The notes beneath the pieces were generated by a model that saw nothing but the letters and a program-made list of their open reading frames with translations, was not told the DNA's origin and searched no databases. 64,000 bases of DNA from Seiridium cupressi (lineage: Eukaryota; Ascomycota; Sordariomycetes; Amphisphaeriales; Sporocadaceae): the NCBI GenBank assembly GCA_036674765.1, contig JARVKI010000034.1:310001-374000 (forward strand), read 5' to 3'. How positions within the stretch are numbered: position 1 is the first letter of the stretch; each line of letters starts with the position of its first letter. The position numbers and the translations under genes were made by a program. Shown here in pieces: positions 11,778-23,143 of this stretch.

Positions 11778-13575
11778 TCATGCACCCATCAGGCCGTCAT
11801 CCACTTCCCAGTCCTGCCATGTTGGTGAGTCGTAGCCGTTGGGTCGCGCAGTCCTGCAGTATTTGATTTCCAGGCCGTCGACACTGAGAGGCTCTTTTGG
11901 CCATCTAAGGACACCGCCAAAGCCTGGGCTGAGCGCGCTCTGCATCATATCATCAGAGAACAAGACTGGATGCAGTCTCTTCATGCTTCTCAGTGCTCGG
12001 CCGCTAACCTCGTCCACGCTATCGCTATGTCTCAAGTCGAAAAAGGCGCGGTCGTGTTTCTCACGTAGCCGCTTCTGTTCCTCGGGCGAGTGTGTACCCA
12101 TGGATAGCAGAAACAGATCGTACTGTGAGAGGCTGGTGCGGCAAATCCAGGAGCCACCCTCGGTGGCACGACGGTAAAGGCCAGCCAGCGCCGCCACGGT
12201 ACCTAGAATGCCGGTGCCATAGTCGGATATGGGGAAAGGAGGAACGACAGGCTCGACGAGGCCCATGAATCGTCCTTGCTCCCACGCAACACCAGTCACG
12301 CAATCAGCAATCTGCTGCCAGCCAGGTCGGGCGGCCCATTCGGCGCCTTCGACACTGGTGCCGCCGAAACAATCCTCTGCTACGTAAACGATTCCGCTTC
12401 CACATGCGGCTGCTCTGGTGGCGAGAACTTCGGGAGTGCAACCCAGGGAGGCCAAGACCCCAGGACGGTAACCATCAATGATGACGTCGGCCGTCTCTAG
12501 GAGGTCCTCAAACTTGGCGCGGTCGCTCGCATCCTTGAGGTGAAGCGACGTCGTGTGTTTTCCCGTATTCACGTCGAGCTGAAAGAAAGGAACATCGGGC
12601 AGCTTCGGCGAGGTGACCTTGAGCACAGAGGCACCATGCGCCGCGAGGGATCGACCTATTGTTGGACCAGCTATAACGCGACAGAACTCCAGAACTCGTA
12701 TCCCCGTGAGGCATTGTTGCACACCGGGCTGGGCACTAGCGCTTGGAAACAGCTGTGGCGGTGTAGGGTTACCCAAGGACTGAACTGTGAATGGTGCAAT
12801 TTCTGCCAGAGCCTGACCATGAGGCGTTTGGAGGAACCCATCTCTCGTCAGCGCTGGCGCGCCAGCCTGGCGGTGGTGCTGGTTGAGATGTTCCAGCTCA
12901 GCGACGGTGAACCTCTTCACAGCGGTTTCGATTTGCTCAACGCATTGGTGATAGTCGGTCAGATCAGGCATGAAGGGCGGCAAGCCCAACATTTGCAAGG
13001 TAGTGCTCGCGTCGAGGGATCCATGTATATGATAGTATTCACCTGGTATGCGTGTTTCGTAGAGATTGGCGGACAGGCGTCTATAAAGAATTGATTGGGC
13101 TTGATTAAGGTCGGTATCTATGCCTGGGGGTCAGCTCGAGTACCGAAAATGGGCTTGAGTCAAAGGACCAACCAGGTAGTCGAGACTTGATCCTTGTGTC
13201 ACTTTTACCCATGCCATCAAGGGTGGTCAAGTAGGCAGACATCAGAAAGCAAGTCACTTTCCCTACATCAACGGTGACATCCCTTTCTTGATGCCCGTAT
13301 CGCAAATCAGCGATGATGGCTGCCACACAGCCTTCGAGGGCTTTGAGAGCTGAACCAAGGTCTTGTTCTTTCAGTGGGCAGGGGAAGCAAATCACATCAG
13401 TGCTAGCAGACGCTGCATAGAAAGTAACGTTCTTCAAGTGGGCTTCGAACATGGATGGCAGCTCCGAGCTGCATACCGCAGCTAGAGCCTCAAGTGCCAC
13501 ATGAGCTCCAGCAACAACAGAGTAATCATCAGTAGTCATAGGCCGAGAGAGTTGGGCCGCAGGTTCGATGGCCAT
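11778..13575 (-). CDS. Class III CoA-transferase (CaiB/BaiF family)
   Basis: Two exons, 13575-13173 and 13117-11778, with intron 13172-13118 (GTTGGT...CATAG), encode 580 residues. The second half is a CaiB/BaiF fold: TGIRVLEFCRVIAGP, HGASVLKVTSP, NTGKHTTSLHLKD, ADVIIDGYRPGVL, GIVYVAEDC and SDYGTGILGT, where the Asp near residue 433 fits the family's catalytic aspartate that forms the acyl-CoA intermediate. The family moves CoA between carboxylic acids or racemises acyl-CoAs; the substrate here is unknown. The first half has family-like segments that look like a diverged second copy of the fold. The start is uncertain: the frame stays open for 29 more codons upstream of 13575 without an ATG, so an upstream exon may exist. 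Confidence 0.85.
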
Positions 13576-16013
13576 AGTGTTGGCATATGTAGCAAGCCGC
13601 TGCTCGCCAAAGCGTGGGTTTGTATCTAGGCCCCGGAAGGGAAAGTGCTGCAGGTTTTGCAAGGTACTTGGATGTCTAGGTTAGATTGTGATATTTGGAA
13701 GTTTTTGTTTCTTTAGCAGAACAGGAAAGACTGCGATATAAGACATGGTTTGCCATGCAAGAAATATATCAACATCGACTGCTTCCTGAAGTGAATCACT
13801 CCCCAAAGCGAATCACTTCACGAATATCGAACGCGCCAACCGTCGGTCGACCATGGTACACTATAACCGACATGTGTGATGAACGGCCGAATATAGAGTG
13901 TTGATCAATCGCACGGACAACAGAAAGCCCCTGCCGCGGCAGGCAAAGGTAGAAAGTTGCCTCGTGGTCAGGGCGAACCTTGAAGACCATTCACGAACGG
14001 TGTCTCGCTTGGAGATCGTCTCCCGCTTCTGGTGATGTGATATTGAGTCTTCAACCGGTCAATCATCATGTGGTGGGCAGAACCTGGCAATCCCCGGCGC
14101 GAGTGCCGATTAAGCTCAGTTGCTGCCGACCTAGTCCCTGCTCTGGCGCGAAGAAAAAGATGAGACCTTTTTGGACGTGGCTGACGCGGGCAGATCCATC
14201 AATCGCTCTATGAAACCACGACCCTGTCCCGGTAGATGCTGCAACGCCCGTTCGAGCTGTTGTCGAGACAGCCGAACGATGGGTATAAGGTGCGAGGACT
14301 GCGTCCAGAAGTTGGACTGTCGTCCAGGCGTGTCAGTCTGGGAACATCAAGACGGCCATGCATATGGGCCACCAGGTTGCCGCGCCGCTTGTGCATGCAT
14401 GCGCCGCGGAGTGGCATTGACGTGACAGTTCATGTTGACGATGGACACAACGTGAATGACGCATGCGGTGTCACGACGGCGAAGGTCATGCCTCAATAAT
14501 GCCAATGTCTCGCCCCACGGAGGATCGGATCGTGGTACTGGGTGTGTAGGTGATTTGGTGCCTTACCCGATGAGAAGCCCAAGCCCCCTGCTGCTCACGA
14601 ACTTCCAAACTGTTGAATTGGGCGGCTGCGCTGTGTGCGATGCCTGGACATACAATATGAATTGGCAAGCGTAGTCGGGGTGGTAGCAAACAAAAGACGT
14701 CGTATGTCCTCCACCTTGGCGTGCGTTAATGTAGAAAAGAACGGCAGGGCAGAGGGCCGTTCGAGGCCTCTTTTAAAGTTTGGGCTTTTCAGTTTGAATC
14801 GGTTCATGCTGCCAGGTGCGCTATCCGAACCTTCTTTTAGTGCCCCCGCTCTGGGGAAGTATAACGATCTCGCAGGGGGGGAGGACGCCGCTGCAGCCAT
14901 GTATGGCCCTTGTGCCCCTCGACGGCCACCACCCGGCAGCTTGGCTATCACATCTCATGGATCCGGGAGATTGTCGCGATGCACCCAAGCGGAGGGGCGT
15001 CCTGGTTTTCTTTTGCGATAAGCATAATACGATCGGCTCCTATTTTAGGCGAGATGCAAGCTATATCAACCCCCAGCGAGGTCCGGCCCGCGAGCCACCC
15101 GCCTCTTTAGAGCACACTCTAGAATCAGCCTCCTGCGCCTAGAAGGCCTCAGAGGCTTCAGAGGCTTCACAAGCCCAGATGCATCCCCGTCTGCATGCTG
15201 CCAAACCGACGCCACATGCTGCCAGTCCCAACCCAAGGACCCAAGGCGCTGTGGTTGCCTGTGGGCCAGCCGGCCAATCGCCATGGCCGCCAGCTGCTGC
15301 TTGTCTCTTCACTGACATCTGCAAGCAGAAGCCAGCCCAGCCCATGGCCTCGACGTCTCGAGTGAGGCGGGTCATGACTTCGCAGCAGCTGCCCTTGCAT
15401 GCGATGCACAATTGTCTAGTCTACCTCTCGCCTGCCTCGCGACTCCGGGCCCAAGGTTGTCCGCCTCTCTTTTCATATCTGTCAAGCCTCCCGCATCCGA
15501 GCAATTTCGGCCGGGCCTCTCTCGTCTGCTTCTTCTTTTCTCCTCGAGCATCGCGCCCGCGGCGACACGATTGTTCTCTAGCTCCAGGCACTCTGTACTG
15601 TGGCTTCCCAAGGTTCGCCCGGATTAGAGCCCGGCCTTCGGGTCTCATCTGACGACATCCACCATAGCGGTAGCTCTCTGGCTGAGGCTCTACGGAATAC
15701 CTCGCCCCTGTCACCAGACCTCACCAGTGCTTGGACTGTCAGCTCTGCCCCACAATCGAAACTGCCGCCCTGCAAGACGATATCTCCTTGACTGGACGAC
15801 AGATGAGCAGGTAGAGGCCAAGGTCCGCCAGCTCCCTCTCTGCTCCTCTTCCGAAAGGGCTTAGCATCCCCAGCTTGTCCGTACCCGAGACCCATCTTCC
15901 AGTTGACCACTGAGCCGGCGCCGTCCCACTCTGTCGCCGCCAGTCTTGTCCCCCCTTGTGGCTATACCCATCGGATGGCGGATGTGACATGAGCCTCCGG
16001 TGGCCTGAACATC
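13576..16013. other. Intergenic between CoA-transferase and Zn2Cys6 gene
   Basis: The two flanking genes diverge, so this 2.4 kb should hold both promoters. Bases 15400-16000 are C/T-rich, as expected for the 5' leader of the regulator gene. Many overlapping short ORFs exist on both strands but none resembles a known family. Confidence 0.45.
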
Positions 16014-19000
16014 ATGACTCGACCAAAGGTTGACCCCGATAAACGACAACGGACTGCTTGCGCCTGCGACAGCTGTAAACGCCGGAAGCAGAAGGTAACC
16101 CGCACTCCCCTCATGCTTCAATACCCATAGTCATGTAGCATATCCCATTCCAAAAATGCATCAAGCCATCCTTCGGGTCCAAGTTATATCAGTGCCATCC
16201 ATGTAAGTGGGGGGAGGCCAAAAAGCAGATATAGCCTCATGTCTGAAAAGCCCAGAACTTCTCCTGAGGGATGAACGTTCAGGCGCAACCTACTGAACCA
16301 AGACTGCTGCAATATTCAACAGCTCGTCGTGTTCCGAAGGATCACACTGTCTTACACAAATGGAATTGTTTGTGTAGCCTTCCACAGCAAGTCGTGGCTC
16401 TGCGGCTCTGCTCTTTTCTCTCAACCATGTATACCCTTGATCCGACCCGATATCACACTGTCGTCGAGCTCGGCTAAGTGTTCCATCTGGTGCTGACAAG
16501 ATATCATCCAGTGCAACGGGCACAACCCGTGCAACACCTGCGTCAAACGTCACCTTACGTGTGTATACACGCCGACGCCCCTGAACTTGGAGCCCAGTCA
16601 GAGTCCAATTACGTCTCCTACAAAACGACGCCATGTAGAATCGTCACCAACGACACTCAAGTTGGAAGGCTCAAAGACTCGTCCCCGGCAAGTCTCCGTG
16701 CAAACCTCGGTACAAGCTCCAACCTTGTCTCCCTGGGATGCCGCCGAGTCTTCCGCTATGAATTCGGCCAAGGCAGATCTTCTTCATCCCAACGAAGCCA
16801 AGTCAAACCCAATTCGACCAATGACAAATGGCGAGGTTGACTCAGATTCACGCTCCAGGATGAGTGCGACTAGTGGCCCTGCTGATGAAGCAGAGGCTTA
16901 CTCCTTGCAAAGAATGCTCCAGGATTCAACCGGTAGACTACGTGAGTATGAGATCTTCTCATCTACCTGGGTCTTTGTCAAGTTGTATTCGATTGCAGAT
17001 TATCCACAACAGCATTTAAAACATGTCTGGCCTCGCTGTCGACTAACTCCTTGAATAAACGGCAATGGCTAACTTGGTAACATCAGTCTACGTTGGCGAT
17101 TCGGCTACGTTGTCTTATCTGCAGCTGATCCGCATGCTTGTGGAGAGCATAGCCGGGAAGTCCAGGTTCACCATGGATCCCAAACGGCATATGATCATGG
17201 AAGCCAGGATCAGCCTACCACCGAGCAACATGCCTCTCGGGGTGCTACCAGGCAGGCGGACAGCGGATGTTTTGGTCGAGTCGTACTTTATCAATGCAGG
17301 TCTGGCCAAACAGTCCAAGCTCGATCAAAGGCTAATCATTTCCATAGACGGCTGGCTTGATCGAGGTTTTTGACAAGAAACTCTTCCTCGAACAATTGAG
17401 CCAATGTTATCATGACCCGCTTACTGTGGATCCAGCTGTACTCTGTCAGCTGAACCTGGTATTTGCGATCGGCCTAGTACTATCAAAGCCCGTACCCGGA
17501 AGCGAAGAAGAGGCGGTCATCAAGAAGCTGCGGGAAAGCAAAGATATCAACAGAGCTGAGGTCTTCTTCAGAAATGCCAAGGGACTTGCCGACCCTGTGT
17601 CAGGCTTTGAGGATGCTGATTTTTGGTCGGTTCAAGCGCTTCTTCTAATGGCATTATACATGCTGTCAGTTTCTAAGAGAAATGCGGCATATGCTTATTA
17701 TGGCACGTAGTATAGTCATTCCCCAACGGTGTTTGCATTTGCTTACGGCTTATTAGGTATGGCGGTACGATCAGCTTTCGCCCTCGGCCTGCACCGCGAA
17801 GAGGACTCCTTCATTTTCAACCCCACGCAATGCAAGGTGCGAAGGAATCTCTGGCGGACGCTCTATGTCCTCGACCGATTTCTGGCGGCCTCGTTGGGAA
17901 GACCAACGGCCATCTCTGACGAGGACTGCTCTGATCACGCCTTGGACGCTCCTGAGAAGTCCTTCGAGAACGAGGCTGACCAGGTCAATTCTGCAGCTCT
18001 GGATGCGGCAGTCAGAACATGCCGTGTCATTGGGCAGACCCTGAGAGAGGTCTATTCTAAACGGAAGATATCGACCTCAGTCGCACAGGACATTGCAGAA
18101 AAGTTCGAAAACTGGAACGGATTGCTACATCGAGCTCTTCACTGGCAGCGGGCAACGGTCAGTCCAATATCACCTAGCCATGGTATTGCAGTGCTACATA
18201 TCAACCTATTACACTGCCACTCCATCACACTATTGGCGCGGCCATGCTTTTTGTACATCCTCAAGGCAGGCGTTACACGCAAACCTTCTCGCTTGAGCCA
18301 GAGAATGGAGAGCTTTGCCCAGACGTGCGTTGAGGCTGCGCAACACTCCCTGTCTATTGCTCAAACAGCAATGGACGGCAACTATCTGCCACAATGCAAC
18401 CCGTTTGTGATGTAAGTTCACATCAGACCCACTGTCTTCTGACATGGGTGGCGATGAATTAATCTTATCACAGCTACTTTGTTTTCGCTGCTGGGCTTAT
18501 CATTCTAAGCAACGAATTCGCATCACTGTACCACAATCCGGATGCAGACTCGGCCATAGCTAGCTGCATAGCGATATTGAAGTACTGTGCCGAGAGTGAT
18601 GCCCAGGCGCAGCGGGTCATTTATATTGTCGAGGCATTTCACGAAGCCAATTCCCATCGACCCCCGTCGACAAGGAGTATATCCTTTCCTAACCGCAAGG
18701 TTCCTGTCATCACGCCGGCTTCAAGCAATCCTCAACACGATCCAATGGCCCATTTCTTTGCCTACACAAAACATAGTCCAGAGCAGCGGCTGCCTATCCT
18801 GGCCCCAAACCTCAAAAACGAACGCTCTAGCATATCAAGAACTCATACTGGGTCAGTCCAGCCATTGATACCATCAGTGCTACAGCAACCCAGCCCAGAC
18901 GCAACAGGCACCTCGCCTGTTGATTCCCAAGTGGCGCCATCCGGTGTTCCTGGTATGGATACTATGCACGGTACGGAGGTTGGGTTTGATTTTGATGACT

Positions 19001-19167
19001 TGTGGCCGACTTGGCACCCCCCAACTGATGCAATGCCATTGGGACAGCACGCCGAGCCGGCTGAAGCCTTCAATCACTACACACTGGGCCCGCCTCCAAT
19101 CGCCCTGGGAAATGTCCTGGCTGCAAATGTCAATATACCGCTATACTCACCTAGCGACTTTCGATAA
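16014..19167 (+). CDS. Zn2Cys6 fungal-specific transcription factor
   Basis: Six exons (16014-16094, 16512-16941, 17087-17295, 17348-17702, 17757-18411, 18474-19167) sum to 2424 bases, 807 residues. The zinc cluster is C18-x2-C21-x6-C28-x5-C34-x2-C37-x6-C44, split by a 417-bp first intron. The middle is a fungal_trans (PF04082-type) domain: ADVLVESYFIN, AGLIEVFDKKLF, YYGMAVRSAFALGLHRE, RNLWRTLYVLDRFLAASLGR. The C-terminus is Pro/Ser-rich with an acidic FDFDDLWPTW patch, a plausible activation segment. Two introns (17296-17347 and 17703-17756) have GC instead of GT at the donor; no GT donor keeps the conserved frame. Expected role: nuclear DNA-binding activator. Targets are not evident; the divergent CoA-transferase 2.4 kb away is a candidate only by position. 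Confidence 0.88.
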
Positions 19168-20534
19168 TACACTTGTTCTCCTCTTCAGTTCCGGTTCTCT
19201 TACCATTGTATATACTGCCGCACGGAATGTCTGGATGCCATGGTTGGCTGGTAATCACGCATTTCACGGTCTCAAATGGAGCAATTATGGATTTCAAAGG
19301 ATCTTCGGGACAATGGTTGGGATATAATGGCGCAGATCGGGTACGACAGCGGGTTCCGGAAAGGCGAAGGGAAAAGGACGGAATGATACCATCGGTGACA
19401 CTTTCAATTTTGTCATTTTGGGAGTTTATTTGATTGTCTTTTCCTGGACGAGCCGGTTTCTCATCTCGATTGAGACAGTAATTGGTAGTGTTATAGCAAG
19501 CTTGTTTTGTCGTGGGTCAGATCAAACGAGTTATATATTGAGGCGAATGAGTCAGCGTTTAACAGGGTGCATTTCGTATATGAGATGGCACGCCGAAGGA
19601 GTGTTCATAACGTGCAAAGTAGCCTTGGGGAATTCTGATATCGCCCTATTCTTAACTATGTGGATTTAATCAGAGATAACTCTTGGTGTACTTTCCATAG
19701 TCGAGATCTTTGCGCTGTCTTGTAACACTATACTGGCTTGGGGGAGGTAAGATTCCGCCAAGGTGTTGTTGTTCTAGTTAACGTCAGGGCGAAGGCTGTA
19801 ATAACAGCTAATGCAAGCTTTCTGGGGGTGTAGGACGTGGCAAGTTACCTGTTGGAAAGATTCGCTTACGACTCAATAGAACACACCATCGAGTCATTTA
19901 CAACGATGAGCTGAGGCATGGAAAAGGCTTAAGAAATATGAGAGTTGTAGGGAAAATTATTCGTCCGAAGGTATCATTTTTAGATCTTAATGTATCGAAA
20001 ATTGGGGAATTCATACGAGTTTTCCCAGTTTCCATGGCTTGATATATAGACAAATGAGCCCGCCTATCAGATCTTCTCGAACCGGAATACTGCCAGGATG
20101 CAAATCGACAAGAAGGGACCACTACTCAGAAATAACGGAAATTGTCGCAATTTCTACGAATGTTGAGTTCATGATTTTGATCAGTCAGGGTGCTCGCACA
20201 GTAAAATACTAAAACAACATCTTTATACTCCTATCCCTGTCTTTAGCCAAGACCATCTGGGCGATGTTGTATTGAGAGCACCGAATGAGTGAAGGGGATT
20301 CGCCAAATTCTCAGTGCGGACGGCTCAATACGCCTTACCTCAGAGAAAGGTAATAATCCGGCCATCAATAACGGTATGCACATTTGCTGATGGAGATGAA
20401 TTATATTACTGTCAAACAGAATCGACCCAAGAAAAGAAAATCGCTTTTGGATTAAGACAGAGCTGCGTCCACGTTCCATCAGCATAATAAAACCTTCCAC
20501 GCTTTATCGCCGTGACCACGCCTGGTGTGGAATG
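19168..20534. other. Intergenic, 3' flanks of two convergent genes
   Basis: The regulator on the left and the unrecognised gene on the right end towards each other. The sequence is AT-richer than the flanks, and I see no gene or repeat in it. Confidence 0.45.
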
Positions 20535-22252
20535 TTATGTAGCCGCAGAGTTCGAAATCGTATTCATCGTTTCATCAGGTATGTTTGACTGCTCCATGAC
20601 TGCCTCGAACTTCTGAAGGTTTTCAAGGTTCCTCCGGACAGTGCCCTTGTGGTGTGTAGCGACTAGAAAAAGCAATGAGCGAGAAATTTCATAGTTCTTC
20701 AAAGTTGATAGACTCACCAAATAAAGCAGAGGCAAGCTTCGCGGCCAGCGTAGAAAGATTGGAGGGGCTCCCTCCCGCCCTGAATGAAGAATCTACTGAC
20801 GCCTGAGAGAGTAAATTCGCCAGAGAGGCCAGTCTTTCCTGAGACAAATCATGTTCTGGATCCATGATGATGCGTGCCATGATGTACCTGATCAATACCG
20901 AAGCATTTCTCTTCATTTCTGTTCTATAGGTTAGACTTTCTCGGATACAAGGGCTTTCTCTTGGGTCTTTTCTACTTTACCTAGCGGGGTTGTTGGTCGT
21001 ATGTGTGTCAGCTTTTGAACGCAGTCGAGGAATCTGATCGACTTGAGGTCAGACTGGTCCCAAGCTGTCCGACCTAAGAGCGCCTTCAACCTGTTACTTA
21101 ATCCATTGCATAGACGGTACACTCGCTCAAACTCCTGGACTGCTGCGGACCTGGGCCCCTGGAGCTCTTGAATGCGGACTTTCGAATGGCCCCAGTACGC
21201 GATAGTCAGGCGTGCCGAGTTTGTTGCTCTGTAAGTATTCCATCTGCTGATTGTCTGACTCGATTCACCTCGGTCGTAGGGATAGGTATGGTCTACGGCT
21301 CGGGAAACCCCCTCAGTTCGCCCGGTCGTAGGTATGGGTAGCGTTTCGCTATAACAGGCCAGCAGTAGGTCAGCGCCAGCAAGCCCCAACCAATTTGTCA
21401 GCACATCAATGAGCTCAGGGTCCTCTTCTTTGGCCCCTGTCCACATGTCACGTAGTGACAGGTGTGCGAATAGGAACGAAGCATCGTCGAATATCGCCTC
21501 TCTCCACACTTGTTGACAGACACGATGAAGGAACACCCATTTTCTTTTCCAATCTTTCCAATCTTTCCAAATCTTCATCGAGCTCCGCTCCAACGCGTTG
21601 AACTATTAAATTGTCAGATTCCATGCCATGGGAGAGGCGGGTTTTATGAAGAAGACACGGAATGCTCACTTTCTTCCTCGGCCGTCCGAAAACAGTAGGC
21701 TCTGAGCACAAACTGTAGCCAGGGCGACTGGTCCCAGGCCAAATGGCGAAATTGCTACACAACTGCGACTTAGCACAACATAGAGATATTCTAGTCTAAT
21801 TAAGACTTACCTTTCCCCCATAACTCACAGGCCGGGCTAAGGGGTCTCGGTTTTGAATAGCTAACAGCGCCATGATGGTGAACAGGATCGTTTCGCTTTG
21901 CTTTTTTGAGATAATGATGTATGACCGCAGCACAGATTAATTGGAAAAAATCGTTGAACGGAATCAATCCAGGAGCATCTGTAATGAGATGTCCAAGTCA
22001 ATCCTCGGTTCCAAGAAAGGTGGTCTCGGCCCACGTACCTTCTGTGTGAAGTTCGGCGATGCATGCCATGGCCTGCTTTACAACATACTGAACAAAATCC
22101 ATTGGAGCAGAGATTGGCGGCCCCGTCAGCTTCCTGGACAAGTCGAGGAACAGAGCCATATGAGCTTGGCTTTTTAAGTTCAATTGCCAAAAGCTTGAGA
22201 GGGAAGACCAGCCGCCCGAGATAGGGTCATAGTTTTCCAGTTCGTGGGCCAT
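20535..22252 (-). pseudogene. Unrecognised multi-exon gene with one frame break
   Basis: Exon-like blocks on the - strand join by standard splice sites: up to 22252-22039, 21978-21811, 21762-21670, 21602-20981, 20918-20718 and 20662-20535 (introns of 60, 48, 67, 62 and 55 bp). The reading runs from MAHELENYDP through SAPMDFVQYVVKQAM, TILFTIMALLAIQNRDPLAR, KRKWVFLHRVCQQVW and ARIIMDPEHDL to a stop at 20535. Frame is lost once, inside exon 21978-21811: dropping one base of the A6 run at 21902-21907 restores it. This could be a sequencing error or real decay. The frame stays open upstream to about 22470 without an ATG, so the start is unknown. I do not recognise the family; it is Trp- and Leu-rich, soluble-looking, with no signal peptide. 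Confidence 0.5.
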
Positions 22253-23143
22253 GACTTGTTCTGACCGTGCTTGTGATTCTGCGTGGGTCGTTTCTGATGG
22301 AGCACTGGGCCCAAGTACAAAGCTACGGCTTCGTCTTGAGCAACTTGAGAAAAAGATAGGTTTAACGAGAAGAGCTTGCTGAGATCTGAACAGGGCACGA
22401 CAGAATTTATAAGTCTGTAGACGCCCGGGAGGCTGGGAATCACCGATATTAAACGAGGTCGTGGATCACTGATGTTTCAACGATGTCAATAATGATTGTT
22501 ATTGAGGGCGAGTCTGGGATTGGAATACCTACTGAGGTATTCTTGGATTTTGAGATGGGCTTTACAGCACGTCAGCGGAAGGTGTCACGAAAGAAAGTAC
22601 GCATAACGGAAGGTGCCACGAGAGAAAGTACGCACACAACAGTATAGCCATTACTGAATTGCGGGAATCCAACAAGGAAGACGAGTTACTCGTAATTATT
22701 GTAAGTCTAAATTTGGGGTTACACGATCATGCTTCTATGAGAAGTTGATGTCAGCAGAGTAACTTTCCGTTGTAAATCAACCGTTCGAAGTCACCACAAC
22801 GGCGGAAATCATGTTGTAATTAACATAATGAATTCCTTCCTTCCGAGTTGATTTGTGTTATCATCAATTTGCAGCTGAGTGTAACTGACAGGGTGTGACG
22901 TCAAATCAACCATCGTTGCCGATGTTGGGAAGGATTTCGGGATTGACGTGGAAGGCGCGTAGAAGACTAGTACACGACTTGAACAAAAGTCTCTTATTTA
23001 TAGCTGCAGCAGACGCGGCGACCTAAGGCAGTCTGAGCGAAGGAATTGCGGGTGCAAAGGTGAGTGTTAACATGCTCTCAATCAATTCTTAGTCTATTTG
23101 CCAAATTCGCGCTGGTGTTCCCTATGGTACATGATGTTGGTGA
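22253..23143. other. Region between unrecognised gene and PDX1
   Basis: The first 200 bases may include more coding sequence of the unrecognised gene. The rest is AT-rich with a two-copy direct repeat and the 3' flank of PDX1. No other gene is seen. Confidence 0.4.
22576..22634 (+). repeat. Two-copy direct repeat, 28-bp unit, 31-bp period
   Basis: Units at 22576-22603 and 22607-22634 both begin CGGAAGGTG and end GAAAGTACGCA. They differ at only two positions, both C/T or A/G transitions. No function is visible. Confidence 0.8.

Noticed and set aside
12540..13094. 184-codon frame on the + strand
   Set aside because: Antisense of the CoA-transferase gene, no motif.
20990..21015. Sequence resembling the start of fungal 5S rRNA (ACATACGACCA)
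   Set aside because: Only about 11 bases match and they fall inside a coding exon on the - strand; no internal control region follows.
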